DNA from: Occultella gossypii
Lineage (GTDB): Bacteria; Actinomycetota; Actinomycetes; Actinomycetales; Beutenbergiaceae
Length of the DNA: 64,000 nucleotides
Assembly (NCBI RefSeq): GCF_019947135.1
Contig: NZ_JAGSHT010000014.1
Location: 62,001-126,000 of the forward strand
Direction of reading: 5' to 3'
The notes under the pieces are model-generated. The model had not been told where the DNA came from. It worked only from the letters and a program-made list of their open reading frames with translations, and did no database searches. Of the stretch, positions 50,876 to 59,660 are shown piece after piece. The position numbers and the translations under genes are program-made. The stretch's first letter is position 1, and each line of letters opens with the position of its first letter.

Positions 50876-51372
50876 GCGTGCACCCGGACGACGGGCGCAG
50901 ACGCCGCTGGTGGGTCTGGCCCGTTGTGGTGGGCGTCGGCGGCCCCGTGCTCGCGTTCACCATCGGGCTGGACGCGGCGCACTCGCTCATGATCGGTCTC
51001 GCCGTAGCGCTCGTCGTCGCGGGCAGCCGTGTGATCGGACTGGGCGACCAGGCGGTGTGGCCACGGCTGCCGTTCGGGCGCCGCGACGGAGCCCGCCGCG
51101 ACGTCTCCAGTTTGTCCTGGTCGCTGTACGGTCAGCAGCACGAGCTGACGGGCTCCGGCCGACGGCGGCTGCGCCGGGTCTGCCTGGACACCCTCGAGCT
51201 CGCCGGTTTCTCCCTCGACACACCGGACGGCGTCCGCGCGGTCGAGGACCTCCTCGGGCGCCCCGTGACCGCGTTCCTGATCGACGAGGACCAACCCGCG
51301 CCGGACCTGCGCGGCGTCCAACGCACCCTGACCGCACTGACCGCAGTCCCGCTACGAAAGGCTCACCGATGA
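50872..51372 (+). CDS. Small membrane protein of the MoxR operon
   Basis: A 166-residue protein. GTG start overlaps the previous stop (GTGA). Two adjacent hydrophobic segments (about 15-33 and 36-53: WVWPVVVGVGGPVLAFTIGL and MIGLAVALVVAGSRVIGL) are followed by a soluble region with SWSLYGQQHELTGSGRRRLR and a C-terminal ~60 residues of alternating helices. No named family is recognised; homologues in actinomycetes occupy this same slot between DUF4129 and MoxR genes. Its stop overlaps the moxR ATG. Confidence 0.78.
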   Translation: MSVHPDDGRRRRWWVWPVVVGVGGPVLAFTIGLDAAHSLMIGLAVALVVAGSRVIGLGDQAVWPRLPFGRRDGARRDVSSLSWSLYGQQHELTGSGRRRLRRVCLDTLELAGFSLDTPDGVRAVEDLLGRPVTAFLIDEDQPAPDLRGVQRTLTALTAVPLRKAHR

Positions 51373-52385
51373 CCACTCCGAGCGCCACCCCGGACGACGC
51401 CGCCCCGTTGCCGATCGAGCAGGTCGCCCGCTCGGGCGCGGCGGTCCTGGCCGAGGTCGGCACCGTTGTGGTGGGCATGGAGGCGCCGCTGCGGATCGCG
51501 CTCGCCTCGATCCTGGCCGGCGGGCACGTGCTGTTCGAGGACGTGCCGGGCCTGGGCAAGACGCTCGCCGCGCGCTGCCTGGCCGCCGCTCTCGGACTGG
51601 ACTTCCGCCGTCTGCAGTGCACCCCGGACCTGCTGCCCGCGGACATCACCGGGTCGTTCGTGTACGACCCGACCTCCTCCGAGTTCGTGTTCCGGCCGGG
51701 CCCGGTGTTCACCGGACTCTTCCTCGCCGACGAGATCAACCGGACGGCGCCGAAGACGCAGTCGGCGCTGCTCGAAGCGATGGCCGAACGGCAGGTCACC
51801 GTGGAGGGCACGAGCTACCGGCTGCAACGCCCCTTCCACGTGATGGCCACGTCCAACCCGGTCGAGTACGAGGGCACCTACCCGCTGCCGGAGGCCCAGC
51901 TCGACCGGTTCATGGTGCGGCTGTCCGTCGGCTACCCGCACCCGGACGCGGAGGTGGACGTCCTCGCACGCCGGGTGGCCCGCCGTCGGGAGGAGGCGCA
52001 GGTACACGCAGTCGTGGACGCCGCGACCGTGCGCGGCATGCAAGCCGGTGTCGAGGCCGTCGAGGTGGACCCGGACATCCTGCGCTACTGCGTCGACCTC
52101 GCGGTGGCCACCCGAGCCCACCCCGCGGTGGAGGTGGGTGCCTCCCCCCGTGGCTCGCAGGCGTTGCTGCTGATCGCTCGCGCCATGGCAGTGCTGGACG
52201 GCCGCGCGTTCGTCACCCCGGAGGACGTGAAGGCCATCGCGGTGCCCGCCCTCGCGCACCGTCTCGTCCTGACGCCATCGGCCTGGGCGTCGGGCACCGT
52301 GCCCGAAGCGGTAGTCACCGCTCTCCTGGACGAGGTGCCCGGGCCCGCGAGCGCGGGGGTGGCCACCGGGCGTGCCGGCCGGTGA
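51369..52385 (+). CDS. MoxR family AAA ATPase
   Basis: A 338-residue AAA+ ATPase. Walker A is PGLGKT (60-65), pore region RRLQCTPDLLPADITG, Walker B FLADEINRTAPKTQSALLEA with AMAERQVT, sensor 1 ATSNPVEYEGTYPLPEAQLD, and the lid domain follows with SPRGSQALLLIARAMA. MoxR proteins act as chaperones that assemble or activate partner proteins, frequently those with VWA or DUF58 domains. The start is the ATG overlapping the previous stop (ATGA); the end overlaps the DUF58 gene (GTGA). Confidence 0.94.
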   Translation: MTTPSATPDDAAPLPIEQVARSGAAVLAEVGTVVVGMEAPLRIALASILAGGHVLFEDVPGLGKTLAARCLAAALGLDFRRLQCTPDLLPADITGSFVYDPTSSEFVFRPGPVFTGLFLADEINRTAPKTQSALLEAMAERQVTVEGTSYRLQRPFHVMATSNPVEYEGTYPLPEAQLDRFMVRLSVGYPHPDAEVDVLARRVARRREEAQVHAVVDAATVRGMQAGVEAVEVDPDILRYCVDLAVATRAHPAVEVGASPRGSQALLLIARAMAVLDGRAFVTPEDVKAIAVPALAHRLVLTPSAWASGTVPEAVVTALLDEVPGPASAGVATGRAGR

Positions 52386-53788
52386 GCACGGCCGACATCC
52401 CCGGGCGTACCGGTGAGCGCCCGCCACCGGCCGCGGCGCCGTGGCGTCCCGGGGTGCAGTCGATCGCGGCCGCCGTCATCGGCGTGGCTGCTCTGACCCT
52501 CGGGGTGATCGGGTCCCGGCCGGACGTCGCCGTGCTGGGCCTACCGTTCGTGCTCGGTTTCGCCTGGGCCTGGTTCACCCGGCCCGCATCGACCTCTCGT
52601 CAGGCGCTGCGTCAGGCGACCGATCGCCGCGGGGCCGGCACCGACGCCGCGTCCGACAGCCTGATCGGCACAGTGGCCGGCGACCTCGTGCTTGACCCCG
52701 CACCTGGAGCCGAGGTGCTCCGGGTCCGCGTGACCAGCGCCGGACACCGGGAGGGTCAGGCACTCATCGACGTCGGCGGCGCCGGGACCCGGACGGTCCG
52801 GATGCATCTGGACACCGCACGGACCGGCGTGCAGCCGATGTTCCGCACGGACCTCGTGTGGTCCTCCTACGACCAGACGTTGGTCGCCGGGCCCAGCCGT
52901 CTCGGGCCGCTGCGGGTGACCGTCTACCCCACCGCGGTCCCGTTGCGCCGGCTCCCGATGCCTCGCCGGCTGCAGGGTCTGACCGGTCCGCACACGTCCC
53001 GGCGGGTCGGCGACGGCACCGACCTGCACGACGTGAACCTGTTCACCCCTGGTGACCGATTGCGCCGCATCGACTGGCGGGTCACGGCCCGCCGATCCCT
53101 GGACGTGACCACCGGGCGCCTCGGCGAGCTGTACGTGCGCCGCACGTTCGCGACGGCGGACGCCACGATCATGCTCGTGGTGGACTCGCGCGACAACGTC
53201 GGGCCGGACGTGGACACCTGGGGCGGCGGCAAGCAGGCGCGGGTGGACGAACCCACCTCCCTCGACCTGGCCCGGGAGGCGGCCATGTCGCTCGCGAAGC
53301 GGTACATCGACGGCGGCGACCGGGTGGGGCTCGACGACCTCGGACTGCGGCGTCGGCCGGTGGCCCCGGCCGGCGGGCGCAAGCAGCTGGACCGGATCAC
53401 GCAGCGGCTCGCGACGATCGCTCCGGAGGGGTCACCAACAGCGCGGGAACGGGCCCCTCAGGTGCCATCGTCCGCGCTGGTGGTGATCTTCTCCACGTTC
53501 CTCGACGACGAGGCGGCCCGGATGGCGCACCAGTGGCACGCCCAGGCGCACCGGGTCATCGCCGTCGACGTGCTGCCCGAGGTGCGTGACCATCACCTCG
53601 ACTCCTACCAGCAGACCGCGTACGCCCTGGTCCGCCTGGAGCGCGGTATCCGACTCGAGCGGCTGCGTCGCACCGGCGTGGAAGTGGTGCACTGGGTCGG
53701 CGACCCGGACGGTCACGGCTCGTCGACGTCGGCGGACATCGACCTGCTGGTGCTGTCCCGGCCTGGGCACCGGGTGCGGACCCGATGA
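52382..53788 (+). CDS. DUF58 domain protein
   Basis: A 468-residue protein with two N-terminal helices (about 24-40 and 45-66), an extracytoplasmic beta-rich region and the DUF58 core (about 200-330) marked by LFTPGDRLRRIDWRVTARR and LYVRRT. The following part has a VWA-like ATIMLVVDSRDN. DUF58 proteins are the usual partners of MoxR ATPases, and the two genes overlap. Probably involved in assembling a cell-envelope or protein complex; the target is unknown. GTG start, since the frame upstream overlaps moxR. Confidence 0.9.
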   Translation: MSTADIPGRTGERPPPAAAPWRPGVQSIAAAVIGVAALTLGVIGSRPDVAVLGLPFVLGFAWAWFTRPASTSRQALRQATDRRGAGTDAASDSLIGTVAGDLVLDPAPGAEVLRVRVTSAGHREGQALIDVGGAGTRTVRMHLDTARTGVQPMFRTDLVWSSYDQTLVAGPSRLGPLRVTVYPTAVPLRRLPMPRRLQGLTGPHTSRRVGDGTDLHDVNLFTPGDRLRRIDWRVTARRSLDVTTGRLGELYVRRTFATADATIMLVVDSRDNVGPDVDTWGGGKQARVDEPTSLDLAREAAMSLAKRYIDGGDRVGLDDLGLRRRPVAPAGGRKQLDRITQRLATIAPEGSPTARERAPQVPSSALVVIFSTFLDDEAARMAHQWHAQAHRVIAVDVLPEVRDHHLDSYQQTAYALVRLERGIRLERLRRTGVEVVHWVGDPDGHGSSTSADIDLLVLSRPGHRVRTR

Positions 53789-54531
53789 GCACGCCCGGCC
53801 CCCTCAGCAGCATCCGCGAGTGGATGTTCGGCTGGGACGTGAACACGCCCCGGGAGCGCCCGCTGCCGCCGGTCGAGATCGACGTGGGCCGCTGGGTGCC
53901 GGCCTGGGCGGTCCGGGTGGTCGCGGGCCTGGCCGTACTCGCCGCTGGCGTACTGCTCACCGCTGACCCGACCCAGCTCGCGCTGGCCGCAGCGCTCGGC
54001 GTCGGGGTCGCGATCGGTCCCCAGGGGGCGATCCCGATGATCGCCCTGGTGGCCGGCATCATCGCGTTCGCCGTCCGGGAACCGTCACCGGCAGTCGGCG
54101 CCGGCCTGCTCCTGTGTCTGCACGGCATGCACTACCTGACCCGACGGGTCTCCGGGCTGTCCCCGCGGGCCCGGGTGGAACTGGCGGCCCTGCGGCGGGG
54201 GCTCGTCCCGGCCCTGGTGCTTCAGGGGTTCGCCCAACTCGTCGGCGTGGTCGTCTGGATCCTGCCGGGCCCGGCTTCCCCCTTCCCCTGGCTCGCCGTG
54301 CTGGCGCTGATCGCGATCACCATTCTCGTGCTGGTAGGGGTGCGGGCACTGCGCGCCGCCGAGGCCGGCCCGGGGCCTCGCCGCATGCCGGCGAAGCCGT
54401 CTCGTGGAACCACCGACAGCACACCACCCGGCCCTGGAGGTGATAGAACGTCCTCCGGCGCACCCCCGCAGGACGGCGGCGAGCCGCCGGCTGCCCGGCC
54501 GACGTGGCGCTCGGTGGACCCCGACGCCTGA
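53785..54531 (+). CDS. Membrane protein at the end of the MoxR operon
   Basis: A 248-residue protein overlapping the DUF58 stop by ATGA. Four to six hydrophobic helices occupy about residues 40-170 (WAVRVVAGLAVLAAGVLLTA, LALAAALGVGVAIGPQGAI, a third through IIAFAVREPSPAVGAG, then VLQGFAQLVGVVVWILPGP and WLAVLALIAITILVLVGV). The C-terminal ~65 residues are Pro/Gly/Ser-rich and probably disordered. No motif suggests a function; it is likely a membrane partner of the DUF58 protein. Confidence 0.78.
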   Translation: MSTPGPLSSIREWMFGWDVNTPRERPLPPVEIDVGRWVPAWAVRVVAGLAVLAAGVLLTADPTQLALAAALGVGVAIGPQGAIPMIALVAGIIAFAVREPSPAVGAGLLLCLHGMHYLTRRVSGLSPRARVELAALRRGLVPALVLQGFAQLVGVVVWILPGPASPFPWLAVLALIAITILVLVGVRALRAAEAGPGPRRMPAKPSRGTTDSTPPGPGGDRTSSGAPPQDGGEPPAARPTWRSVDPDA

Positions 54532-54588
54532 CCCGTCGCAACGCACGATCCTCTCCCCCACCAGACCGCACCCGATCAGGAGCTCCCA

Positions 54589-55842
54589 TTGGATACCCGA
54601 CCCGCCGAGCCCGGCACCACGTGGGCCGGTACCCACACCTACACGGCGGCGACGCTGCACCGACCGGACACGCTCGACGAGGTACGTCGCATCGTCGCCG
54701 CCGCCACGCACATCCGGGCACTTGGGTCCCGGCACTCCTTCCACGACCTGGCCGACTCCCCCGGCGACCTGATCAGCCTGGAGCGCGTGGACCCCGAGAT
54801 CCACATCGATCCCGACGCGCAGACCGTCACCGTCGGCGCGGCGCTGCGCTACGGCGACCTCGCGGTCGCCCTCGACCGGGCCGGCTGGGCACTCGGCGCG
54901 ATGGCCTCGCTGCCGCACATCTCGGTGGCGGGAGCCACCGCCACCGCGACCCACGGCTCGGGTGACGCGACCGGGAACCTGGCCTCCGCCGTCGTCCGCC
55001 TGGAACTGGTCACGGCCGACGGCGACCTGCTCACCCTGCGCCGCGGCGACGCGGACTTCCTGGGCGCGGTGGTCCACCTCGGGGCGCTGGGCATCGTGAC
55101 CCGGGTGACGCTGGCCGTCGAACCCCGCTACGAGGTGCGGCAGTGGGTGCGCCGTGACGTGCCGTGGGCGGACCTGCTCGGCGACTTCGACGCGATCACC
55201 TCCGCGGCGCAGAGCGTCAGCGTGTTCACCCGTTTCGGCGACATCGCCGGCCGGATCTGGATGAAGAGCCGCGACACGGCCGAGCCGGCCGCTCCGTGGG
55301 GGGTTCCCGCCGCCGTCGAACAGCATCCGATCGACGGTCTGGACGCCGTGAACTGCACTGCCCAGCTCGGCCGGCCCGGGCCGTGGTACGACCGGCTGCC
55401 GCACTTCCGGATGGGTTTCACGCCGAGTGTGGGTGCCGAGATCCAGAGCGAGTACCTCGTGCCCCGGGCACACGCCGTCGCCGCGATCACGGCGCTGCGC
55501 GGCCTCGGTGAGGCGATGGCGCCAGTGCTGCAGGTCTCCGAGATCCGCACGGTCGCCGGCGACGACCTGTGGCTCAGCGCCGCCGAGGGCGGGGACCGGG
55601 TCGCGTTCCACCTCACGTTCGCGCGGGACCCGGAAGCGGTCCGAGCGCTGCTGCCGCGGATCGAAGACGCCCTCGACCCCTTCGACGCCCGCCCGCACTG
55701 GGGCAAGTGGTTCACGACCGGGCCGGGGCGCCTGGCCACCCTGTATCCGCGGCTCGGGGACTTCGCCGAGCTCGCCGGCCGGCTCGACCCGCAGGGCTGC
55801 TTCCGCAACGACTACCTGGACCGGACGGTGCTCCCCCGCTGA
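54589..55842 (+). CDS. aldO: Alditol oxidase-like FAD-dependent oxidoreductase
   Basis: A 417-residue protein that follows Streptomyces alditol oxidase closely. The FAD-binding domain has LGSRHSFHDL, where His49 corresponds to the histidine carrying covalently bound FAD, MASLPHISVAGATATATHGS and LGALGIVTRVTL. The C-terminal ALO domain includes VNCTAQLGRPGPWYDRLPHF, EIRTVAGDDLWLSA and RPHWGKWF. It would oxidise the terminal carbon of alditols (xylitol, sorbitol) with O2, giving the aldose and hydrogen peroxide. Start is TTG 54589, with AGGAG 7-11 nt upstream. Stand-alone gene; no signal peptide, so cytoplasmic. Confidence 0.88.
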   Translation: MDTRPAEPGTTWAGTHTYTAATLHRPDTLDEVRRIVAAATHIRALGSRHSFHDLADSPGDLISLERVDPEIHIDPDAQTVTVGAALRYGDLAVALDRAGWALGAMASLPHISVAGATATATHGSGDATGNLASAVVRLELVTADGDLLTLRRGDADFLGAVVHLGALGIVTRVTLAVEPRYEVRQWVRRDVPWADLLGDFDAITSAAQSVSVFTRFGDIAGRIWMKSRDTAEPAAPWGVPAAVEQHPIDGLDAVNCTAQLGRPGPWYDRLPHFRMGFTPSVGAEIQSEYLVPRAHAVAAITALRGLGEAMAPVLQVSEIRTVAGDDLWLSAAEGGDRVAFHLTFARDPEAVRALLPRIEDALDPFDARPHWGKWFTTGPGRLATLYPRLGDFAELAGRLDPQGCFRNDYLDRTVLPR

Positions 55843-55882
55843 TCGGCTCGTCAAACGCATCACACGAGCCCAGGGGCACGAC

Positions 55883-55888
55883 TACTCT
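55883..55888 (+). promoter_or_regulatory. -10 box of a micro-gene
   Basis: TACTCT about 36 bp upstream of the ATG at 55924. Together with the ribosome site and downstream hairpin it delimits a small transcription unit. Confidence 0.4.
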
Positions 55889-55923
55889 CGGGTCACGCAG
55901 GGGATGCCACCATCGAGGACGAG

Positions 55924-56052
55924 ATGTCACCCAGGATCGATCTGAATCCGCGCCGCACCGACGACGACGAACCCGTCGGCCAGCCGCCCACGCTCGGCGA
56001 AGTCACGAACCCGTACACGGTTCCGCACGAGGACGAACCCGAGACCACCTGA
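55924..56052 (+). CDS. Candidate 42-residue acidic protein
   Basis: A 43-codon frame with GAGG at 55915-55918 (5 nt spacing) as ribosome site, a TACTCT -10 box upstream and a strong hairpin 9-49 nt after the stop. The product begins MSPRIDLNPRRTDDDEPV and is rich in Asp, Glu, Pro and Thr with no hydrophobic segment, so it would be soluble and disordered. No family is recognised. The complete promoter, ribosome site, frame and terminator set is the reason for calling it; an alternative is a short non-coding RNA. Confidence 0.45.
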   Translation: MSPRIDLNPRRTDDDEPVGQPPTLGEVTNPYTVPHEDEPETT

Positions 56053-56061
56053 CCGGGCGCC

Positions 56062-56102
56062 GGTCCGCGCGAGCCGCCTGACGGGGGCGGCTCACGCGGA
56101 CC
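56062..56102. terminator. Shared hairpin between two convergent micro-genes
   Basis: A 17-nt arm (56062-56078, GGTCCGCGCGAGCCGCC) pairs with 56086-56102 (GGCGGCTCACGCGGACC) with a single mismatch, around a 7-nt loop. It follows the plus-strand micro-gene, and its right arm contains the stop codon of the minus-strand one (56092-56094). Confidence 0.75.
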
Positions 56103-56274
56103 ACGCTCCGCCTCCGCCGGCCGAAGCGACCGGCGCCACCCAGATGCTCGCGGGCGCGCCGCCGAGGGTCTCCCTGCCGGACGGGTCCGCGATCCGCTGC
56201 AGGTGCGCCGAGGCACCCTCCGTGGTCGCGACGCGACGCCCCAGCGCGTCCTCGGCGTGGACGGCCTGTGACAC
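56092..56274 (-). CDS. Candidate 60-residue protein
   Basis: A GTG-started frame whose third codon positions are overwhelmingly G or C, as in real genes of this window. The product starts (V)SQAVHAEDALGRRVATTEG and ends in a Gly/Ala-rich stretch (PVASAGGGGAWSA). No ribosome site or clear -10 is visible, and the frame stays open toward the tRNA, so the start is uncertain. It ends inside the shared hairpin. No homologous family is recognised. Confidence 0.35.
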   Translation of the reverse strand: MSQAVHAEDALGRRVATTEGASAHLQRIADPSGRETLGGAPASIWVAPVASAGGGGAWSA

Positions 56275-56323
56275 CGGTTGGTTCCGGCGCAGACGGGGTG
56301 CGTCCCGATCCGGCGGGAAACAC

Positions 56324-56364
56324 GAACGGCCCGGTTCCAACTTTTCGTTGGAACCGGGCCGTTC
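56324..56364 (-). terminator. Terminator of tRNA-fMet
   Basis: A perfect 18-bp stem (56324-56341 with 56347-56364) around a TTTTC loop, starting 6 bp after the tRNA 3' end on the minus strand and followed there by GTGTTTCCC. One of the most stable hairpins in the window. Confidence 0.85.
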
Positions 56365-56369
56365 TCTCG

Positions 56370-56443
56370 TGGCGGGGGCGGGATTTGAACCCGCGACCTC
56401 CGGGTTATGAGCCCGGCGAGCTACCGAACTGCTCCACCCCGCG
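56370..56443 (-). tRNA. Initiator tRNA-fMet (anticodon CAT)
   Basis: A 74-nt cloverleaf on the minus strand. Acceptor 5' strand CGCGGGG; D arm with AGCAGTTCGGTAGCT; anticodon stem and loop CGGGCTCATAACCCG; T arm GCGGGTTCAAATCCCGC; discriminator A. Two initiator hallmarks are present: three consecutive G:C pairs next to the anticodon loop (GGG/CCC) and an unpaired first position (C1 opposite C72). The CCA end is not encoded. Confidence 0.95.
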
Positions 56444-56530
56444 TCGGTAGTCCCAACCTTACGGGTCCGTCTGCGCGGGGGCAAATCCGCGGGCCGTGGC
56501 GCCGGTCACACCGGTGCCACGGCCGATCGA

Positions 56531-59500
56531 TCAGCCCGTGGTCGCGGTGTCCGTCGGTTCCTCGGTGGCGCCCTCATCGGCCGGGGCTGCGCCGGCCAAC
56601 TCCTGCTCGGCGGCCATCGCGTCCGCGATCGCCTCCTCCAGTTGCGTCTGGGCCTCGCCGTAAGCGGTCCAGTCGCCGCTGGCGAGCGCCTCGTCGGAGG
56701 CTGTGAGCGCCGCACCGGCGGCCGCGAGCGCATCGTTCAGGCGCTGCTGTGCGTCGACGTCCGGGGTCTCGGTTCCGTCACCGCCACCGGTGCCGGTCCC
56801 CTCGTCGGGCACCGGGTCCACGTCGGCGTCCCCGGCGTTCGCGCCGGAGTCACCCTCGAACACCTGGTCGAGCGCCTGGTCGAGGGTCTGCGCGAAGCCC
56901 ACCTCGTCACCGAACGCGACCAGCACACGCCGCAGCAGCGGGTACTGGGTGCCGCCGGAGGACTGCACGTAGACGGGCTGGACGTAGAGCACACCGCCAC
57001 CGACGGGCAGGGTGAGCAGGTTGCCCTGGATCACCTCCGAGCCCCCTCGGCCGAGGATATTCAGCTCGTTCGCCGCGGCGGCGTCAGAGTCGAAGTTGCC
57101 CTGTACCTGACCCGGTCCGGGGACGGTCTCGTCCCGTGGGAGTTCGAGCAGCGTCAACGTGCCGTAGTCCTCCGCGACCTCGCCCGGCGTGTTCCCGGGC
57201 TCGGCGTTCACCGCCAGGAAACCCGTGAGCACGTTCCTGGTGTCGTCGTCCACGATGAAGGACGTGGTCAGCGAGAACGAGGCCTGGTCCTGCTCCGGCA
57301 GCGCCAGGGTGAGGTAGTACGGCGGCTGCGGAACCTCGGCGTCCGAGGTCGGGTCGTTCGGGACCCGCCAGAAGTCGGCCGTCGTGAAGAAGCTCTCGGC
57401 GTCGGTCACGTGGTACTGGGTGAGCAGTTCACGCTGCACCTTGAACATGTCCTCGGGGTAGCGCAGGTGGCTCATCAGGTCGCCGCTGATCTCGGAGATC
57501 GGCTGGATCTTGCCCGGGAAGATGGCGTCCCAGGTGGCCAGGATCGGGTCCTCGGGGTCCCACGCGTACAGCGTCACGGAGCCGTCGTAGGCGTCCACGA
57601 CCGCCTTGACCGAGTTACGGATGTAGTTGATGTAGTCCGGAAGTGCCGCGACCGGCACCTCACCGGAGTCGGTGAGCGAGTCGGTGATCGCGGACTCGAG
57701 CTCCTGGCGGGCCGAGTAGGGGTACTCGTTGGAGGTGGTGTAGGCGTCGACGACCCAGACGACCTCCTTCATCCCGTCGTCGTCGGTGTCCACGACGGCC
57801 GGGTAGGTGGACCCTTCCAGGGTCAGGAACGGAGCCACCCGGGCGACCCGCTCCAGTGGGTCCCGGTTGTAGAGGATCTGGGACTCGGAGGTGACCCGGT
57901 CGGAGAACAGGATCTGCTCGCTGCCGAACCTGGCCGCGTACAGCGCCTGGTTCCAGATGTTGCCGATCGAAGGGCCGCCGTCGCCGGTGAACGTGTTGTT
58001 CACCTGACCGTTCGGCGCGCTGTCGTCCGGGAAGTCGAGCTCCCACGGCGGGGTGCCCTCCGGGGCTCCGACGATCGAGTACTCCGGCGAGTTCGGGCTG
58101 AAGTAGATCCGCGGCTCGTAGGAGTCGCCGAAGATGCCGGTGCTCGGGATCCCGCTCTCGAAGAACGCCGGCCTGCCGTCGGACGTGACGGTGTTGCCGT
58201 ACGCCGCCACGACCCCGAACCCGTGCGTGAACACCGTGTGGTCGTTGACCCAGTTGCTCTGCCCGGCACCCGCCAGGTCCAGGTCACGCACCGCGATCAC
58301 CGTGTCCTGGCTCTGCCCGTCGATCGTGTACCGGTCCACCGAGAGGGTCGCCGGGAAGTTGTAGTACTGCTTGTTCTGCTGGAGCTGGCGGAACGTCGGC
58401 GAGACCTCCTGCGGGTCGAGCAGGCGGATGCTCGCAGTCGACTCCGCGTCTGCGCGCAGAGCCCCGGCCTCGGCCACGGTCTCCGCGCTGTAGGGCTGGA
58501 CCTGGACGTCGGTGAGCCCGTACGCCTCCCTGGTGGCGTCGATGTTGCGCTGGATATAGGTGGCCTCGAGCGCCTGCTCGTTCGGGCCGACCCGCACGCC
58601 CTGGATGATCGCCGGGTAGATCCCGCCCACGAGGATGGCCGAGACCACCATGAGGGAGACCCCGACGGCGGGCAGGCGCCAGTTCCCGCGCACCCCGGTG
58701 TAGATGAACAGCACCGCCACGAAGACGCCGATGACGGCGAGGATCGCCTTCGCAGGCAGCACCGCGTTGATGTCGGTGTAGGACGCCCCGCTGAAACGGT
58801 CGCCGTCGTTGGACAGCAGCGAGTACCGGTCCAGCCAGTAGTTGATCGCGATCAGCAACGTGAACACGGCGGCCAGGATCGCGACGTGGATCCGGGCCGG
58901 CCGGGAGATCTTCTCGCCGCGGCCCATCGGCTGCAGCGCGCCGTAGAGGTAGTGGGTGAACACCGCCGCGACCGCGCAGAAGAACGTCGTCGTCATCAGG
59001 AAGGAGACGATGAACCGCAGGAACGGCAGCGTGAACATGTAGAAGGACAGGTCGATCCCGAACTGCGGGTCCGTCGTCCCCCACTCCTGGCCGTTGAGCG
59101 CCAGGAGTGCGGTCTGCCACTGGGTGCTCGCCGCGGAGCCCGCGAAGAACCCCGCCAGGATCGGGCCGCCGATGAAGGCGATCCGGCGCAGCGGCTCGAA
59201 CGCCTCCCGGTACCGGTCCAGATCCTGCTGCTGCTGGGTGGTCGGCACGTACATCGGCCGGTGCCGGTAGGCGAGGTACAGGTTCAGCCAGATCGCCCCA
59301 CCCATGATCACGCCGCCCGCGACGAACATCAGCGCCCGGGTGACCCACTCGGTCCGGATCACCTCGCTGTAGCCCACCTGGTCGAACCAGAGCCATTCGG
59401 TCCAGAACCGGGCCAGGATCAGGAAGGCGACCACCACCCCGACCAGGACCAGCAGGGTGGGCAGCAACACGCCACGTTGGCGGCGCCCCCCGCTCGAGCG

Positions 59501-59536
59501 GGCGGAACGACTGGCAGCGAATGACACGAGTGACAC
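56531..59536 (-). CDS. UPF0182 family membrane protein
   Basis: Up to 1001 residues. After a basic start (RSSGGRRQRG) there are seven helices within residues ~20-330, including LLPTLLVLVGVVVAFLILA. A large extracytoplasmic domain (about 335-905) carries the family motifs FTWTEWLWFDQVGY-like WTEWLWFDQVGY near helix 1, INYWLDRY, and later PEYSIVG and SEQILFSDRV. The last ~110 residues are Ala/Glu/Asp-rich and coiled. The GTG at 59527 has a better-placed GAGG than the GTG at 59536, so the protein may start there. Conserved in actinomycetes and cyanobacteria; function unknown. Its mycobacterial homologue also neighbours a PDZ/Lon-like gene. Confidence 0.92.
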   Translation of the reverse strand: MSLVSFAASRSARSSGGRRQRGVLLPTLLVLVGVVVAFLILARFWTEWLWFDQVGYSEVIRTEWVTRALMFVAGGVIMGGAIWLNLYLAYRHRPMYVPTTQQQQDLDRYREAFEPLRRIAFIGGPILAGFFAGSAASTQWQTALLALNGQEWGTTDPQFGIDLSFYMFTLPFLRFIVSFLMTTTFFCAVAAVFTHYLYGALQPMGRGEKISRPARIHVAILAAVFTLLIAINYWLDRYSLLSNDGDRFSGASYTDINAVLPAKAILAVIGVFVAVLFIYTGVRGNWRLPAVGVSLMVVSAILVGGIYPAIIQGVRVGPNEQALEATYIQRNIDATREAYGLTDVQVQPYSAETVAEAGALRADAESTASIRLLDPQEVSPTFRQLQQNKQYYNFPATLSVDRYTIDGQSQDTVIAVRDLDLAGAGQSNWVNDHTVFTHGFGVVAAYGNTVTSDGRPAFFESGIPSTGIFGDSYEPRIYFSPNSPEYSIVGAPEGTPPWELDFPDDSAPNGQVNNTFTGDGGPSIGNIWNQALYAARFGSEQILFSDRVTSESQILYNRDPLERVARVAPFLTLEGSTYPAVVDTDDDGMKEVVWVVDAYTTSNEYPYSARQELESAITDSLTDSGEVPVAALPDYINYIRNSVKAVVDAYDGSVTLYAWDPEDPILATWDAIFPGKIQPISEISGDLMSHLRYPEDMFKVQRELLTQYHVTDAESFFTTADFWRVPNDPTSDAEVPQPPYYLTLALPEQDQASFSLTTSFIVDDDTRNVLTGFLAVNAEPGNTPGEVAEDYGTLTLLELPRDETVPGPGQVQGNFDSDAAAANELNILGRGGSEVIQGNLLTLPVGGGVLYVQPVYVQSSGGTQYPLLRRVLVAFGDEVGFAQTLDQALDQVFEGDSGANAGDADVDPVPDEGTGTGGGDGTETPDVDAQQRLNDALAAAGAALTASDEALASGDWTAYGEAQTQLEEAIADAMAAEQELAGAAPADEGATEEPTDTATTG

Positions 59537-59660
59537 CTCAGGGGCTTAGGTCAGGACGGCGAGCGCGGGCACAGCGTTGGACGGCGTGCTCACACACCTC
59601 ACAACGTACGAGCCCTCTGGGAAGTTTCGCATACTCTCCCGACGCTGCGACGATGGGGTC

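Noticed and set aside
56642-59524. 960-codon open frame on the plus strand
   Set aside because: Antisense to the well-conserved UPF0182 gene; Arg/Val/His/Gly-rich shadow.
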